DNA from: Enterococcus mundtii
GTDB lineage: Bacteria; Bacillota; Bacilli; Lactobacillales; Enterococcaceae
DNA length: 64,000 bases
Reading direction: 5' to 3'
Assembly (NCBI RefSeq): GCF_002813755.1
Contig: NZ_CP018061.1
Span: 2,718,001-2,782,000 of the forward strand
Shown here in pieces: positions 45,921 to 54,266 of the stretch; the stretch's first letter is position 1, and each line of letters begins with the position of its first letter. The position numbers were made by a program, and so were the translations under genes. Below the pieces are notes generated by a model, which saw only the letters and a list, made by a program, of their open reading frames with translations, had not been told where the DNA came from and ran no database searches.

Positions 45921-46526
45921 TTATCTTCGTTCTTTGGAAATCGGATGATTTACCTTTTTAGTTAATGCGGTGTTTACTGCCTGTGCAAATTCATTCGCCG
46001 AACGAATTTTACGTGTGAAGTATATCGGACTCTCTTTCACAGCCTCAATGGTTTTTTTGGACATTTGTGGACTCTGCGGCGAATCTTCTGTAGCCTTTAC
46101 ATCATCAAATTTGTTTGCGTGTTTTGTTCTACTTGTAGTCAAGTCGCTTCGACTGATTCCTGCTTTCGATTGTTGTTCGTTGTTGTTTTTAGTGACAACT
46201 TGCGCCTTCTTCGCCTGTTCTAAAGCAATTCTATCGGACTTTCGATCGCCTCTTATCATTCCCCATGCTCTTCTCCACAGTAACTGAATTGCTCGACCGA
46301 TTTGCTTTAGGGGTCTGAATCTTTGTTCACGATGAGGTTGATCTATCGCCTCATTAAATGAGTCTTCTTTGCGTACAAAGTTGTTTTCTAGTCTGGCTAT
46401 TACATCATCTTCTGGTATATTATAATGTGAAACTATATATTTAAAGGCTATAAGCTTCTCCTCTTTCGATAGATCCTTTTTGTTCAATAACTTTTCCCCA
46501 AATTCACGTATTTCTTCATCAATCAT
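45921..46526 (-). CDS. SKERR-tail protein 2 (unknown function)
   Basis: This 201-aa protein has a helical N-terminal region of about 60 residues (EEKLIAFKYIVSHYNIPEDDVIARLENN), a basic, Ser/Lys/Gln-rich middle and a tail ESPIYFTRKIRSANEFAQAV ... PISKERR. The RSANE block and SKER ending are shared with the 46649 gene. No membrane or secretion signal is visible. The N-terminal domains of the three proteins differ while the tails agree, which suggests a common targeting or docking tail on different heads. Confidence 0.7.
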   Translation of the reverse strand: MIDEEIREFGEKLLNKKDLSKEEKLIAFKYIVSHYNIPEDDVIARLENNFVRKEDSFNEAIDQPHREQRFRPLKQIGRAIQLLWRRAWGMIRGDRKSDRIALEQAKKAQVVTKNNNEQQSKAGISRSDLTTSRTKHANKFDDVKATEDSPQSPQMSKKTIEAVKESPIYFTRKIRSANEFAQAVNTALTKKVNHPISKERR

Positions 46527-46648
46527 TTTCTATTCCTTCTTTCTTTTTTATTTAAGACTTGCCTTGCAGATACTATCAGACAGACCTAGTTTGTTTCTGT
46601 CCTTTTAACGTTTTTTCTACTAAAACGTTAAAGCTGAGACCAAACGAT

Positions 46649-47353
46649 TTACCCTCGTTCTTTAGAAACCACAGCCTTTTCTTTTTTTGAAAATAAGTTA
46701 TTTGCCGTTTTGGCAGCTTCATTCGCCGAACGAAGTTTATGCGGCAAGTAGCTTGGACTATCCCTTATTATCTTAGTGGACTGCTTCTCATTTTTTTGGA
46801 TCGTTTTTGGCTTTGGTAACGAACAATTCCCAACTGTTCTAGGTTCTTTTCTCTTTGTTCTCCTGCCTATTTTTTGGATTTTTTCAACTATGTATGACAA
46901 AATTCTTCGTCGTTTTGATTTAAGCTGTAGAGAGGTTCTCCCTAAAGATGGAACACTGTTGACTGTTTTTTTTGTTCGTTCTTCTGAATGTTGCGTGATT
47001 CTGCCTCCACCGAACTCTTCCTTCGCCTTATTTAAGGCTACGCTATTTAAAAATTTAGAATCTAGTAGATTTCTCCACCCCCTGGTCATCATTCCCAGTT
47101 GTTTCCCACTGTCTTGACTCGCTTGTTTGGCTTGTTCCCTAGGTATCAAATGATCTTGTGAACTATAGCTATCGTCTAGACTATAGTAGATTGAGTCAGA
47201 TTCTATACTATACATTGAACTATCCTCTAGATGATTTTTTGAATGTAAAGATTCAACCTCTCTGCTCCGTTCAGATTGCTCTCGTTTCTCTTTAGATACA
47301 GTATTTCTCTTTGATAACTGCTCATTAAATCCGCTTATTTTTTCAGAATTCAT
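46649..47353 (-). CDS. SKERG-tail protein 3 (unknown function)
   Basis: This 234-aa highly charged protein is rich in Ser, Lys, Arg and Glu and probably largely disordered (EKREQSERSREVESLHSKNH; YSIESDSIYYSLDDSYSS). The tail has SPSYLPHKLRSANEAAKTAN ... VVSKERG, aligned with the 201-aa protein. A tyrosine/serine-rich acidic patch lies around residues 45-68. AGAAGG precedes the start. Function unknown. Confidence 0.68.
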   Translation of the reverse strand: MNSEKISGFNEQLSKRNTVSKEKREQSERSREVESLHSKNHLEDSSMYSIESDSIYYSLDDSYSSQDHLIPREQAKQASQDSGKQLGMMTRGWRNLLDSKFLNSVALNKAKEEFGGGRITQHSEERTKKTVNSVPSLGRTSLQLKSKRRRILSYIVEKIQKIGRRTKRKEPRTVGNCSLPKPKTIQKNEKQSTKIIRDSPSYLPHKLRSANEAAKTANNLFSKKEKAVVSKERG

Positions 47354-47381
47354 TTTTAGACCTTCTCTCTTTTTATTTCAA

Positions 47382-47579
47382 TCAGTGATTCCTTAGTAAG
47401 ATTTCCGTATCTCGCTTGATCTGCTGTTGGATATCAGCAATGGAACACTTCTTTACTACATTCATTGTTTTTTTGTGCACTATTTCCTGTTGGAATACCA
47501 CTTTTTTATTATGGAAATCTGCCCGTTTCTCTCGTATCCAATCATTTGTTCCTGTCCACTTTCCATATTCTATCTTCTT
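47382..47579 (-). pseudogene. open frame without start, possible gene remnant
   Basis: The minus strand is open for 65 codons between TGA (47580-47582) and TGA (47382-47384), reading NDWIREKRADFHNKKVVFQQ and SIADIQQQIKRDTEILLRNH. The composition looks protein-like and helical, but no start codon is in frame ahead of most of it. A frameshift from an ATG near 47566 could supply one. It may be the tail of a decayed member of the surrounding unknown gene cluster. Confidence 0.3.
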
Positions 47580-47626
47580 TCATTTTTACTTAAATCACCT
47601 GTTCCTGAAAATACGTAACAAAAAAT

Positions 47627-47636
47627 ATGCTATAAT
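47627..47636 (+). promoter_or_regulatory. extended -10 promoter of murE
   Basis: ATGCTATAAT provides an extended -10 (TGC-TATAAT), 34 nt before the murE start; no good -35 is visible. Confidence 0.55.
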
Positions 47637-47669
47637 AAACCAAATAAATACAAAGTGAGGGATGATTCA

Positions 47670-49172
47670 ATGAGCTTCTCCTTAGAAGATATCCGCAACT
47701 TATTGTTAAAAGAAAATCTGTTAAAAGAATTTGTATCACCACAGGGGTGGCATCTTTATGCTCCAGAAAATAGAGTATTCAAGAAATTAAGTTATGACTC
47801 ACGTCAGGTCGACGCTGAGACATTATTTTTTTGTAAAGGATTAAATTTTAAAGAAGAATATTTAACTGTCGCAATTGCTCAAGGGCTTAATTACTACGTC
47901 GCCGAAGAACCTTATGAGAATGAAGCATGTGGCATAATCGTGACCGATATTCGCAAAGCAATGGCGATTCTTTCCATGGCTTTTTATGATTATCCACAAA
48001 ACAAGATGCTAGTCATCGGATTTACTGGGACTAAAGGTAAAACCACCGCTGCATACTTTACAAAAGCCATTCTAGACCATACGACTAACTATAAAACTGC
48101 CCTTTTTTCAACAATGAATACCACATTAGACGGCAAGTCTTTTTTTAAATCGAATTTAACGACCCCAGAGTCACTTGACTTGTATCGCATGATGGCTGAA
48201 GCAGTAGAAAACGGTATGACACATCTTGTCATGGAGGTTTCTTCTCAAGCCTACAAGACGCAACGTGTTTATGGACTAACTTTAGATGTTGGGATTTTCT
48301 TAAATATCTCTCCAGATCATATCAGTCCGATCGAACATCCTACGTTTGATGATTACTTTTATTGCAAACGACAGTTGATCTTAAATTCAAAAAAAGTGAT
48401 TTTAAACCGTGAGAGTGATTACTTTGATTTATTAGTGGAAACAGGTCAAGTCCACGGTATTCCTGCAATCACTTACGGACGAGCAGATACAACAGACGTT
48501 CAAGTGAAAAGTTTAGAAAATCAAACACAGGCGTTTCAATTGATCACACATGGTTCTGATTTACCTGTTGAAGCGGAGTATGAGATCAAATTAGCTGGTG
48601 GCTTCAATCAAGAAAATGCAGCTAGCGCAATCATTGCGGCGACTTTAGTCGGTGCCTCGATCACCGATGCCCAACAAGGCCTAAGAGAAGCTAGAGTACC
48701 GGGACGCATGGATCAGTTGACCCATAAGAACGGCGCCCATGTTTACGTTGATTATGCCCATAACTATTTAAGTTTAAAAACACTTTTAGCATTTGCTAAA
48801 AGTGAACATCCCAATGGTCGTGTGATCGTCGTTCTAGGAAGTCCAGGAAACAAAGCGATTTCCCGCAGAAAAGACTTTGGAGAAGTCTTGTCAGAAACAG
48901 CCGATATCGTTTTCTTGACTGCAGATGATCCTGCTTTTGAAGATCCACAAAAAATTGCAGAAGAAATCCACGCAGCAATCACCAATACAGCGCTTGCTGT
49001 TCATTATGAAATGGACCGTCCCACTGCGATCCAACTAGCATTAGCAGAAAGCCATCCAGAAGACTCTGTTGTGATTGCTGGTAAAGGCGTGGATGCGTAT
49101 CAAAAAGTTGGTGGCGTAGATGAACCTTATGAAGGTGACTATGACATAGCAAAACGCTTGATCGAACAATGA
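47670..49172 (+). CDS. murE: UDP-MurNAc-tripeptide synthetase, L-lysine adding
   Basis: This 500-aa ATP-dependent ligase adds L-Lys to UDP-MurNAc-L-Ala-D-Glu in the cytoplasm. Motifs: ATP-binding GFTGTKGKTT, the YCKRQLI Lys region (carbamylated Lys), VDYAHN and DDPAFEDP; DDPA in place of DNPR marks lysine rather than diaminopimelate specificity. The ATG at 47670 is preferred to a GTG at 47655, because GAGGGA lies between them. It is followed by a strong terminator. Confidence 0.94.
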   Translation: MSFSLEDIRNLLLKENLLKEFVSPQGWHLYAPENRVFKKLSYDSRQVDAETLFFCKGLNFKEEYLTVAIAQGLNYYVAEEPYENEACGIIVTDIRKAMAILSMAFYDYPQNKMLVIGFTGTKGKTTAAYFTKAILDHTTNYKTALFSTMNTTLDGKSFFKSNLTTPESLDLYRMMAEAVENGMTHLVMEVSSQAYKTQRVYGLTLDVGIFLNISPDHISPIEHPTFDDYFYCKRQLILNSKKVILNRESDYFDLLVETGQVHGIPAITYGRADTTDVQVKSLENQTQAFQLITHGSDLPVEAEYEIKLAGGFNQENAASAIIAATLVGASITDAQQGLREARVPGRMDQLTHKNGAHVYVDYAHNYLSLKTLLAFAKSEHPNGRVIVVLGSPGNKAISRRKDFGEVLSETADIVFLTADDPAFEDPQKIAEEIHAAITNTALAVHYEMDRPTAIQLALAESHPEDSVVIAGKGVDAYQKVGGVDEPYEGDYDIAKRLIEQ

Positions 49173-49222
49173 TTGCTTTATAGAAGATCCAGATTTTCTA
49201 ATTTAGACAGCTAACACCAACT

Positions 49223-49275
49223 AAAAAGCCAACTCATCATGAGCTTTCCTTTTTTATGATGAGTTGGCTTTTTTA
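49223..49275 (+). terminator. terminator of murE
   Basis: AAAAAGCCAACTCATCAT / ATGATGAGTTGGCTTTTT, an 18-base perfect stem with a T-run; about 50 nt after the stop. The remaining gap to 49470 shows nothing else. Confidence 0.92.
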
Positions 49276-49469
49276 TATGGTTATCTCTGTATTTTTTGAA
49301 GTGAGAGTAAGTGAATGATTTTTTCTTTAGATTTCTCACCTTTCAATCATTTTTTTATGAATCTTTGCTTTCAAGTTATTGAGAGATGGTCATTTCGAAG
49401 CACTGTATTAGGTCGTGCTTTAACGATTTTTTATTCTAAAAAAACGACTATTTCTTTTAATGCAACCTA

Positions 49470-50051
49470 CTAGCGAAAAATATAGCGCAATTCTTTACAC
49501 GTATAATCACTTTCGTAATGTCCATAACAATTTTTCTCAGAGATATTGTGCATATTCAGTTTGTCTAGTACAACATATATTCTAAGATTAGAATAGTGGA
49601 TGGCTATTTCAATACTGTTTTTACACTCTCTTTCGATAGGCTTATTAAATATTTTTTCTTTTTATACTTGTTGCGATAGTAAAGTGCGCCCTTTTCCACG
49701 AATAATCGTCTTTCAATCACCACTTTTTTGAATCTATTCAACAAGCGATTTTTAGGGTCCCATTGCATACACTGCCAGTATCTTTTCCAATGCGGTCGAT
49801 ACTTATGTTCTTCTGCTAATAAGCTAGGCCACACTTTCTCAAATCCTTGCAACTCTTCTACAGTTTTAATTTTTTCCAACACTTTACTAACGATCCATTC
49901 ATATAGCTCTTTATTGTAGTGATCAATGGCATATGCCGATGAGTTTAGTTCTGTCAGACTAGGAGATCCTTTCAGTGTCACTTTTCTCAAATTACACCTT
50001 GGTAAAATAGTTTTCGCTGCTCATCCATCCCAAATCATAAAAGGTACACTT
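49470..50051 (-). pseudogene. decayed paralogue of the PPWI-WQ family
   Basis: A 128-codon frame (49604-49990) contains HWKRYWQCMQWDPKNRL, matching LWKQYLQCMDWSPKNCL of the protein at 51964. Upstream, another frame reads FGMDEQRKLFYQGVI after an internal TGA, matching YGLYKKREAFFADVK. Downstream, a third frame reads ECKNSIEIAIHY ... SDYTCKELRYIFR then TAG, matching GCKNGIDMAIHY ... SEYTCKELRYIYR. So at least two frameshifts and an internal stop have inactivated a full-length relative, and its C-terminal module is lost. Confidence 0.85.
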
Positions 50052-50126
50052 TGTCTGTATCCCTTCCACTATCCCACTTTCTTAAACTTAATCATTTACA
50101 CGTAAATACGAAAATTGATATTCCTC

Positions 50127-51851
50127 TTACTTTTCTACCTGAACGGAATGTCTCCTTACTTTTGTTTGAGCTTGTTGTCTGATCCTCTGTTCATTTAGCG
50201 CACTTGCCTGTTTGCCAAACATTTCTACTTTTTCCCGAAAGGCTGGATTCATATCTTTTCTCATTTTTTTGACCGTTTGTATGATATTCTCGTCATGAAT
50301 TGTCTGTATTAATTTATTCATTCGGTTTACTTTTGTCAGAGAAGAGGGGATGTTTTTCTGTTCCAGTTTATTTTTTTTACGCTCAAAATATCTTTGCCAC
50401 TCTAGAACAAATGCGCCCTTGATCCAAGGTGGAGCTACTCTTTTTCCGTTTTCAAAGAAAGTAACTTTCTCCCCTAGTTCTGAATAATTCCGGTAAATTT
50501 GTCGGAGTGCACGTAGCAAAAGCTCATTTTTAAGGACCTTCTTAGGGAGTAAATCCACATTGTGTTTTTGAAGTTTAAAACATATTCCACGCAGGTCAAT
50601 ACCATCTAAGGAAATATAAATCGGGATATTCTCTTTTATAGCCATATCCACTGCAATCTCATAAGCTTGTATTTCAAGCCCTTTTACAGGTGCTTTCATT
50701 TTATGACCTTTATAACAGTAAAATTCATAATATAGTTTTTTTCCATCTGTTTTTAAACTACCGGGTGATGTTTTGGTAAAAAACACTCCCATTATTTTAT
50801 TTAATCGATTGAATTGATCTTCCCTCTCTAACTCCATCGTTCGAAGATACTCAGGTACATGTACTAGCTTTTCGCTTTGTGATTCCAACAAAGAAGGTAA
50901 TTTATTAGTAAAAATCTCCCAATCTTCCTTGGTTATCAGTTTCCCTTCCTCAACATGTCCCATGATCAACTTTTCGATTGCTTTATTACAAGCGTCAAAC
51001 ATATGCGCCTTATAGTCCTTGTTGACGAGTTTCTCCTCTATTTCAGGGGTTTTAGCTAACGATTCACAGGTGCTTTCATGACCAAAAAATAATATTTTTC
51101 TATTATTTTTTGGTTCTTGATTCGTTTCTGATTCTGACTTTTTCGTGTCAATTTCTTGCTTAATGTAAGCTTGCCAATCTTTGATATAATTTCCATCAAT
51201 CCAAGGTGGTGGCACACTTTCTATGTTGTTTATAAAAAGAAACTTTTCTTTAAAATTTTTTAATTGCGAAAATTCTCGATAGATATAGTGAATCGATTCG
51301 CGAAAAATAGCTGTTTCAGAGCGGTTTAAAAAATCGTAATCGCTGATATCTCTTTGATTGAAATGACTTAAAGAAAATAAAATAGTTAGCTGATGACTCA
51401 TTGCCGTATCTAGAGCCGTCTTGTACCCATGTTCCTTAAGTAGATTGATTGAAATTTCATTTCCAACAGCATTGGTATAGAATAATCTTTGGCCATCTGT
51501 CTGAAGATTTCCTGCTTGAATGGCTCCTTCAAAAACGTTTGTTAAGTGATTCTCAGGATAGCGATTCATTGACTCATAGTATTCAGAAAAATAAATTAAT
51601 TTTTTTTCATTTTGTGGAAATAGTAACAAAGGTAAGTTATCAGAAAAATCCTCCCAGTCTTTTAATGTAAGTAGTTTATTTTCCTTAACAAACTGAATGA
51701 TCAACTTCTCTATTTCATTATTACATGCGTCAAACATTTGTACCTGATAGTCTTTACCCGGTTGGAATCGTTCCGATTCATTTGACTCAAATAACCATTG
51801 ATACTCACTTTTCTTCCCAAAAAACAAAATTTTTATTTCATTTGCTATCAT
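50127..51851 (-). CDS. two-domain PPWI-WQ family protein (unknown function)
   Basis: This 574-aa soluble protein has two internal copies of the same module: about residues 1-232 and 250-495. Each starts with KILFFG, then MFDACN-IEKLI, a DW-F--LP-LL stretch, a LKTDG-(R/K)LYY-like strand pair, an A-D-A segment with IYISL / ILFSL, IYR-S-L, and ends PPWI-G ... WQ-Y. A basic C-terminal helix-rich tail of about 80 residues follows. I recognise no catalytic motif. The duplication is old, since the copies are strongly diverged. AGGAGAG precedes the start. Confidence 0.75.
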   Translation of the reverse strand: MIANEIKILFFGKKSEYQWLFESNESERFQPGKDYQVQMFDACNNEIEKLIIQFVKENKLLTLKDWEDFSDNLPLLLFPQNEKKLIYFSEYYESMNRYPENHLTNVFEGAIQAGNLQTDGQRLFYTNAVGNEISINLLKEHGYKTALDTAMSHQLTILFSLSHFNQRDISDYDFLNRSETAIFRESIHYIYREFSQLKNFKEKFLFINNIESVPPPWIDGNYIKDWQAYIKQEIDTKKSESETNQEPKNNRKILFFGHESTCESLAKTPEIEEKLVNKDYKAHMFDACNKAIEKLIMGHVEEGKLITKEDWEIFTNKLPSLLESQSEKLVHVPEYLRTMELEREDQFNRLNKIMGVFFTKTSPGSLKTDGKKLYYEFYCYKGHKMKAPVKGLEIQAYEIAVDMAIKENIPIYISLDGIDLRGICFKLQKHNVDLLPKKVLKNELLLRALRQIYRNYSELGEKVTFFENGKRVAPPWIKGAFVLEWQRYFERKKNKLEQKNIPSSLTKVNRMNKLIQTIHDENIIQTVKKMRKDMNPAFREKVEMFGKQASALNEQRIRQQAQTKVRRHSVQVEK

Positions 51852-51963
51852 TCTTTTCTCTCCTGTTCCTCAGTGACGCCTGTTTATTCTACGAATACGC
51901 TTCAATAACCAAATATTTGTTGCCGTAACAGCCAATAATATATACACGAATCATCTAAATACT

Positions 51964-52857
51964 TCACAACGTGAACGCTCGCTGTCTACCGATAGATTTT
52001 TCCATTTTTTTTTGGATGTGTCCTTTCTCACTTACTTCTAAAAGCAGTGATTTGAAAGACTTTAATTTATTTTTCTTCTTCTCTTCTGGGAAAACATCAT
52101 ATGTTAGATCGTCCACAGATTTAGAGATCTCTTTCCCTAACTTTTTCTTACGATGCTCATGATACTTTTGCCATTCATGAATGTGATCTCCTTCAATCCA
52201 AGGAGCATTTACAATTTTTCGATTTAGGAAAAATAAGACTTTTTCCTTTAATTGATACCAATGTCGGTAAATATAGCGTAATTCTTTACAGGTATACTCA
52301 CTTTTGTACTTTTTTTGGCGATTTTTTTTCATGACTTCTTTCATCTTTATACCATCCAACACGAAATAAATGAGAATATTGGGATAATGGATGGCCATAT
52401 CGATGCCATTTTTACAGCCTCTAGTAATATGGTCATTACAACTTATTATCTCGCCTTCTGCATTTTGAAAATACAATACGACACCTTCTAGTCGAAGATT
52501 TTCATGAAAGATTGGATAATTGAACGTTGCCCATAAACAGTTCTTAGGACTCCAGTCCATACACTGCAAGTATTGTTTCCAAAGCGGATGTTCATACCAA
52601 AATCGGAATAACACAAAAGGTAGTTGTTCTATAAATAGACGCCACTGCCCAAAAGTGCGTAACCTTCCTGATCTTTTTCGTTCAACTATCGCCATATGTA
52701 GCCTGTTATTATAATAATCAATAATATGTGCATGTTCTGATTCACCAGATAAGGTTGGATAGCCTTGTAGATCAACTTTATTATTCTTTACATCGGCAAA
52801 AAAAGCTTCACGTTTCTTATATAAGCCATAAAGCAAGATATCTTTTTCTGAATCCAT
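51964..52857 (-). CDS. single-domain PPWI-WQ family protein (unknown function)
   Basis: This 297-aa protein is the intact single-module relative of the two neighbours. Landmarks are IDYYNNRL, WYEHPLWKQYLQCMDWSPKN, LEGVVLYF, GCKNGIDMAIHY-NILIYFVLDG, ELRYIYRHWYQL and APWIEGDHIHEWQKY, then a Lys-rich tail. The start at 52857 is preferred to the frame start at 52926 because GGAGGG lies eight bases ahead. It has no signal peptide or membrane segment. I do not recognise the fold; the genes occur as a local expansion. Confidence 0.75.
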   Translation of the reverse strand: MDSEKDILLYGLYKKREAFFADVKNNKVDLQGYPTLSGESEHAHIIDYYNNRLHMAIVERKRSGRLRTFGQWRLFIEQLPFVLFRFWYEHPLWKQYLQCMDWSPKNCLWATFNYPIFHENLRLEGVVLYFQNAEGEIISCNDHITRGCKNGIDMAIHYPNILIYFVLDGIKMKEVMKKNRQKKYKSEYTCKELRYIYRHWYQLKEKVLFFLNRKIVNAPWIEGDHIHEWQKYHEHRKKKLGKEISKSVDDLTYDVFPEEKKKNKLKSFKSLLLEVSEKGHIQKKMEKSIGRQRAFTL

Positions 52858-53000
52858 TGATCTATCCCTCCATGAACTTGCTTTGTCTCCGCTTTGTCTA
52901 CTTATTCTTGTTCGCAGTTCTTCCATTTACAGATCTGAACATTCAGCGCCCCCACTATAGGCAGACGCTAGATGTCTAAATCCGTTCATTCTTTTTCAAA

Positions 53001-53780
53001 TCAACATTGATTTTCTTCCATGATCGCGACCACTCGTGTCCAACCAGCACTCGCTTTTTTGATTTTAGTTGGGAAACAGCTTAGCTTGAAACCAGTGGAT
53101 GGCAGTTGATCTAAGTTCGTCAATTTTTCAATATGACAGTATTTCTTTTCGATTCCAGCAAAATGACCTTCCCAAATAATCGAGGGATTGCGAGTCTGTT
53201 TAAATTCTTCCGCAATAAACGGTAATGGTCGATCCCACGACCAAGCATCCGTACCAACTAAACAGATTCCTTGTTCTAATAACCAAAGGGTTGCTTCTCG
53301 TCCGACACCACATCCACTGATCAAATAGTTTGGCGTCCCCCAAAACGGCGCAGCACCTGTCTGAATCAACACGATATCTTTTTCTTTGAGTGTATAGTTG
53401 ATATTTTTCAAGGCGTGTTGAAAGTCAGTGATTGTTAACTGATAGCCATTTGGTTTATCTGAAAAATCAAGCATGACGCCTTCTCCATAACACCAATCAA
53501 GGGGCACCTCTTCAATGGTCCAAGCTGGCTGTCCATTATCCATCGTTGGATGATAATGATAAGGTGCATCCATATGAGTGCCAGTATGCGTAGTGAGCTG
53601 GACACTTTCCATCGCCCAAGCTAAGCCATTAGGTAAGTCTTCCTTTTTTGCTGTTTCAAAAAAGCGTAACATATCAGGCACGCTTTTCTCGTGGTCTAAA
53701 TAGTTGATCACCGGAATCATTTCTTGCGGATCACTTGGCACTTCATTTTCAATTGTGATACTTAAATCAATCAATTTCAT
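53001..53780 (-). CDS. cyclase-family hydrolase (kynurenine formamidase-like)
   Basis: This 259-aa metal-dependent hydrolase of the cyclase family (PF04199) has the metal-binding motif HTGTHMDAPYHY and a later GTDAWSWDRP segment. Family members hydrolyse N-formylkynurenine or other amide/lactone substrates, so the substrate is uncertain. GGAGGAC precedes the start. It appears monocistronic. Confidence 0.87.
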   Translation of the reverse strand: MKLIDLSITIENEVPSDPQEMIPVINYLDHEKSVPDMLRFFETAKKEDLPNGLAWAMESVQLTTHTGTHMDAPYHYHPTMDNGQPAWTIEEVPLDWCYGEGVMLDFSDKPNGYQLTITDFQHALKNINYTLKEKDIVLIQTGAAPFWGTPNYLISGCGVGREATLWLLEQGICLVGTDAWSWDRPLPFIAEEFKQTRNPSIIWEGHFAGIEKKYCHIEKLTNLDQLPSTGFKLSCFPTKIKKASAGWTRVVAIMEENQC

Positions 53781-53903
53781 TTACTTGTCCTCCTTTTTCT
53801 AAACATCTTTATTTCATACTTGTATCTAGTATACGGAGGATTTCCCACATATTTGTCCTTTTTTTTCTGTTATTTGATATAAATATCAAGCATCCTTGAG
53901 TTG

Positions 53904-54179
53904 CTATCGACCATGTTTACATCCTTTTATGACTGTCCATATATGAACCAGACTATTCTCCTTATTTTTATCATGTTGCGCTTTTGACTCTCCTGGCAAT
54001 TGAAATGTTGCGGCTTCCTTTAAGAGGGGGAGCAACTGTTTTCTACTATTTCATGCCTTACTTTGATAGTGTTCTCCCTCTAGAAGTAACTTTGTAGGTT
54101 CTATTGACCAATAGATATCTATTTTTTTGTATACAAGGTTATTTTTACAAGCTTCTCCAATTTTCTCATTATTCAACAT
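53904..54179 (-). pseudogene. possible gene remnant with internal stop
   Basis: A minus-strand ATG at 54179, with AAAGGAAAG upstream, opens 42 codons (MLNNEKIGEACKNN ... LLEGEHYQSKA). After a TGA at 54053-54051 the same frame stays open for a further 48 codons (QLLPLLKEAATFQLPGESKA ... HIWTVIKGCKHGR). Reading through the stop gives about 91 residues. This looks like a short gene with a nonsense mutation, but I recognise no family. The rest of the 486-nt gap holds only a terminator. Confidence 0.35.
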
Positions 54180-54212
54180 ATATAGGCTTTCCTTTTTTCA
54201 TAACAACTCACT

Positions 54213-54258
54213 AAAAAACTCAGTTACCATCTCTAATGAATGGCAACTGAGTTTTCTT
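54213..54258 (-). terminator. terminator of the cellobiose-type PTS operon
   Basis: AAAACTCAGTT-CCAT / ATGG-AACTGAGTTTT hairpin with a T-run on the minus strand, just after the EIIC stop at 54267. Confidence 0.85.
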
Positions 54259-54266
54259 TTGAATCA

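Noticed and set aside
46776..47117. 113-aa plus-strand frame opposite SKER gene 3
   Set aside because: Phe/Leu-rich antisense shadow of a Lys/Glu-rich gene; no ribosome site.
47416..47658. Plus-strand frames of 63-80 aa upstream of murE
   Set aside because: Composition is that of antisense to a basic protein; they run into the murE promoter and start.
53781..54266. Search for a tRNA, riboswitch or second toxin-antitoxin in this gap
   Set aside because: Only a PTS terminator and a possible broken short gene could be supported; no cloverleaf or paired convergent promoters were found.
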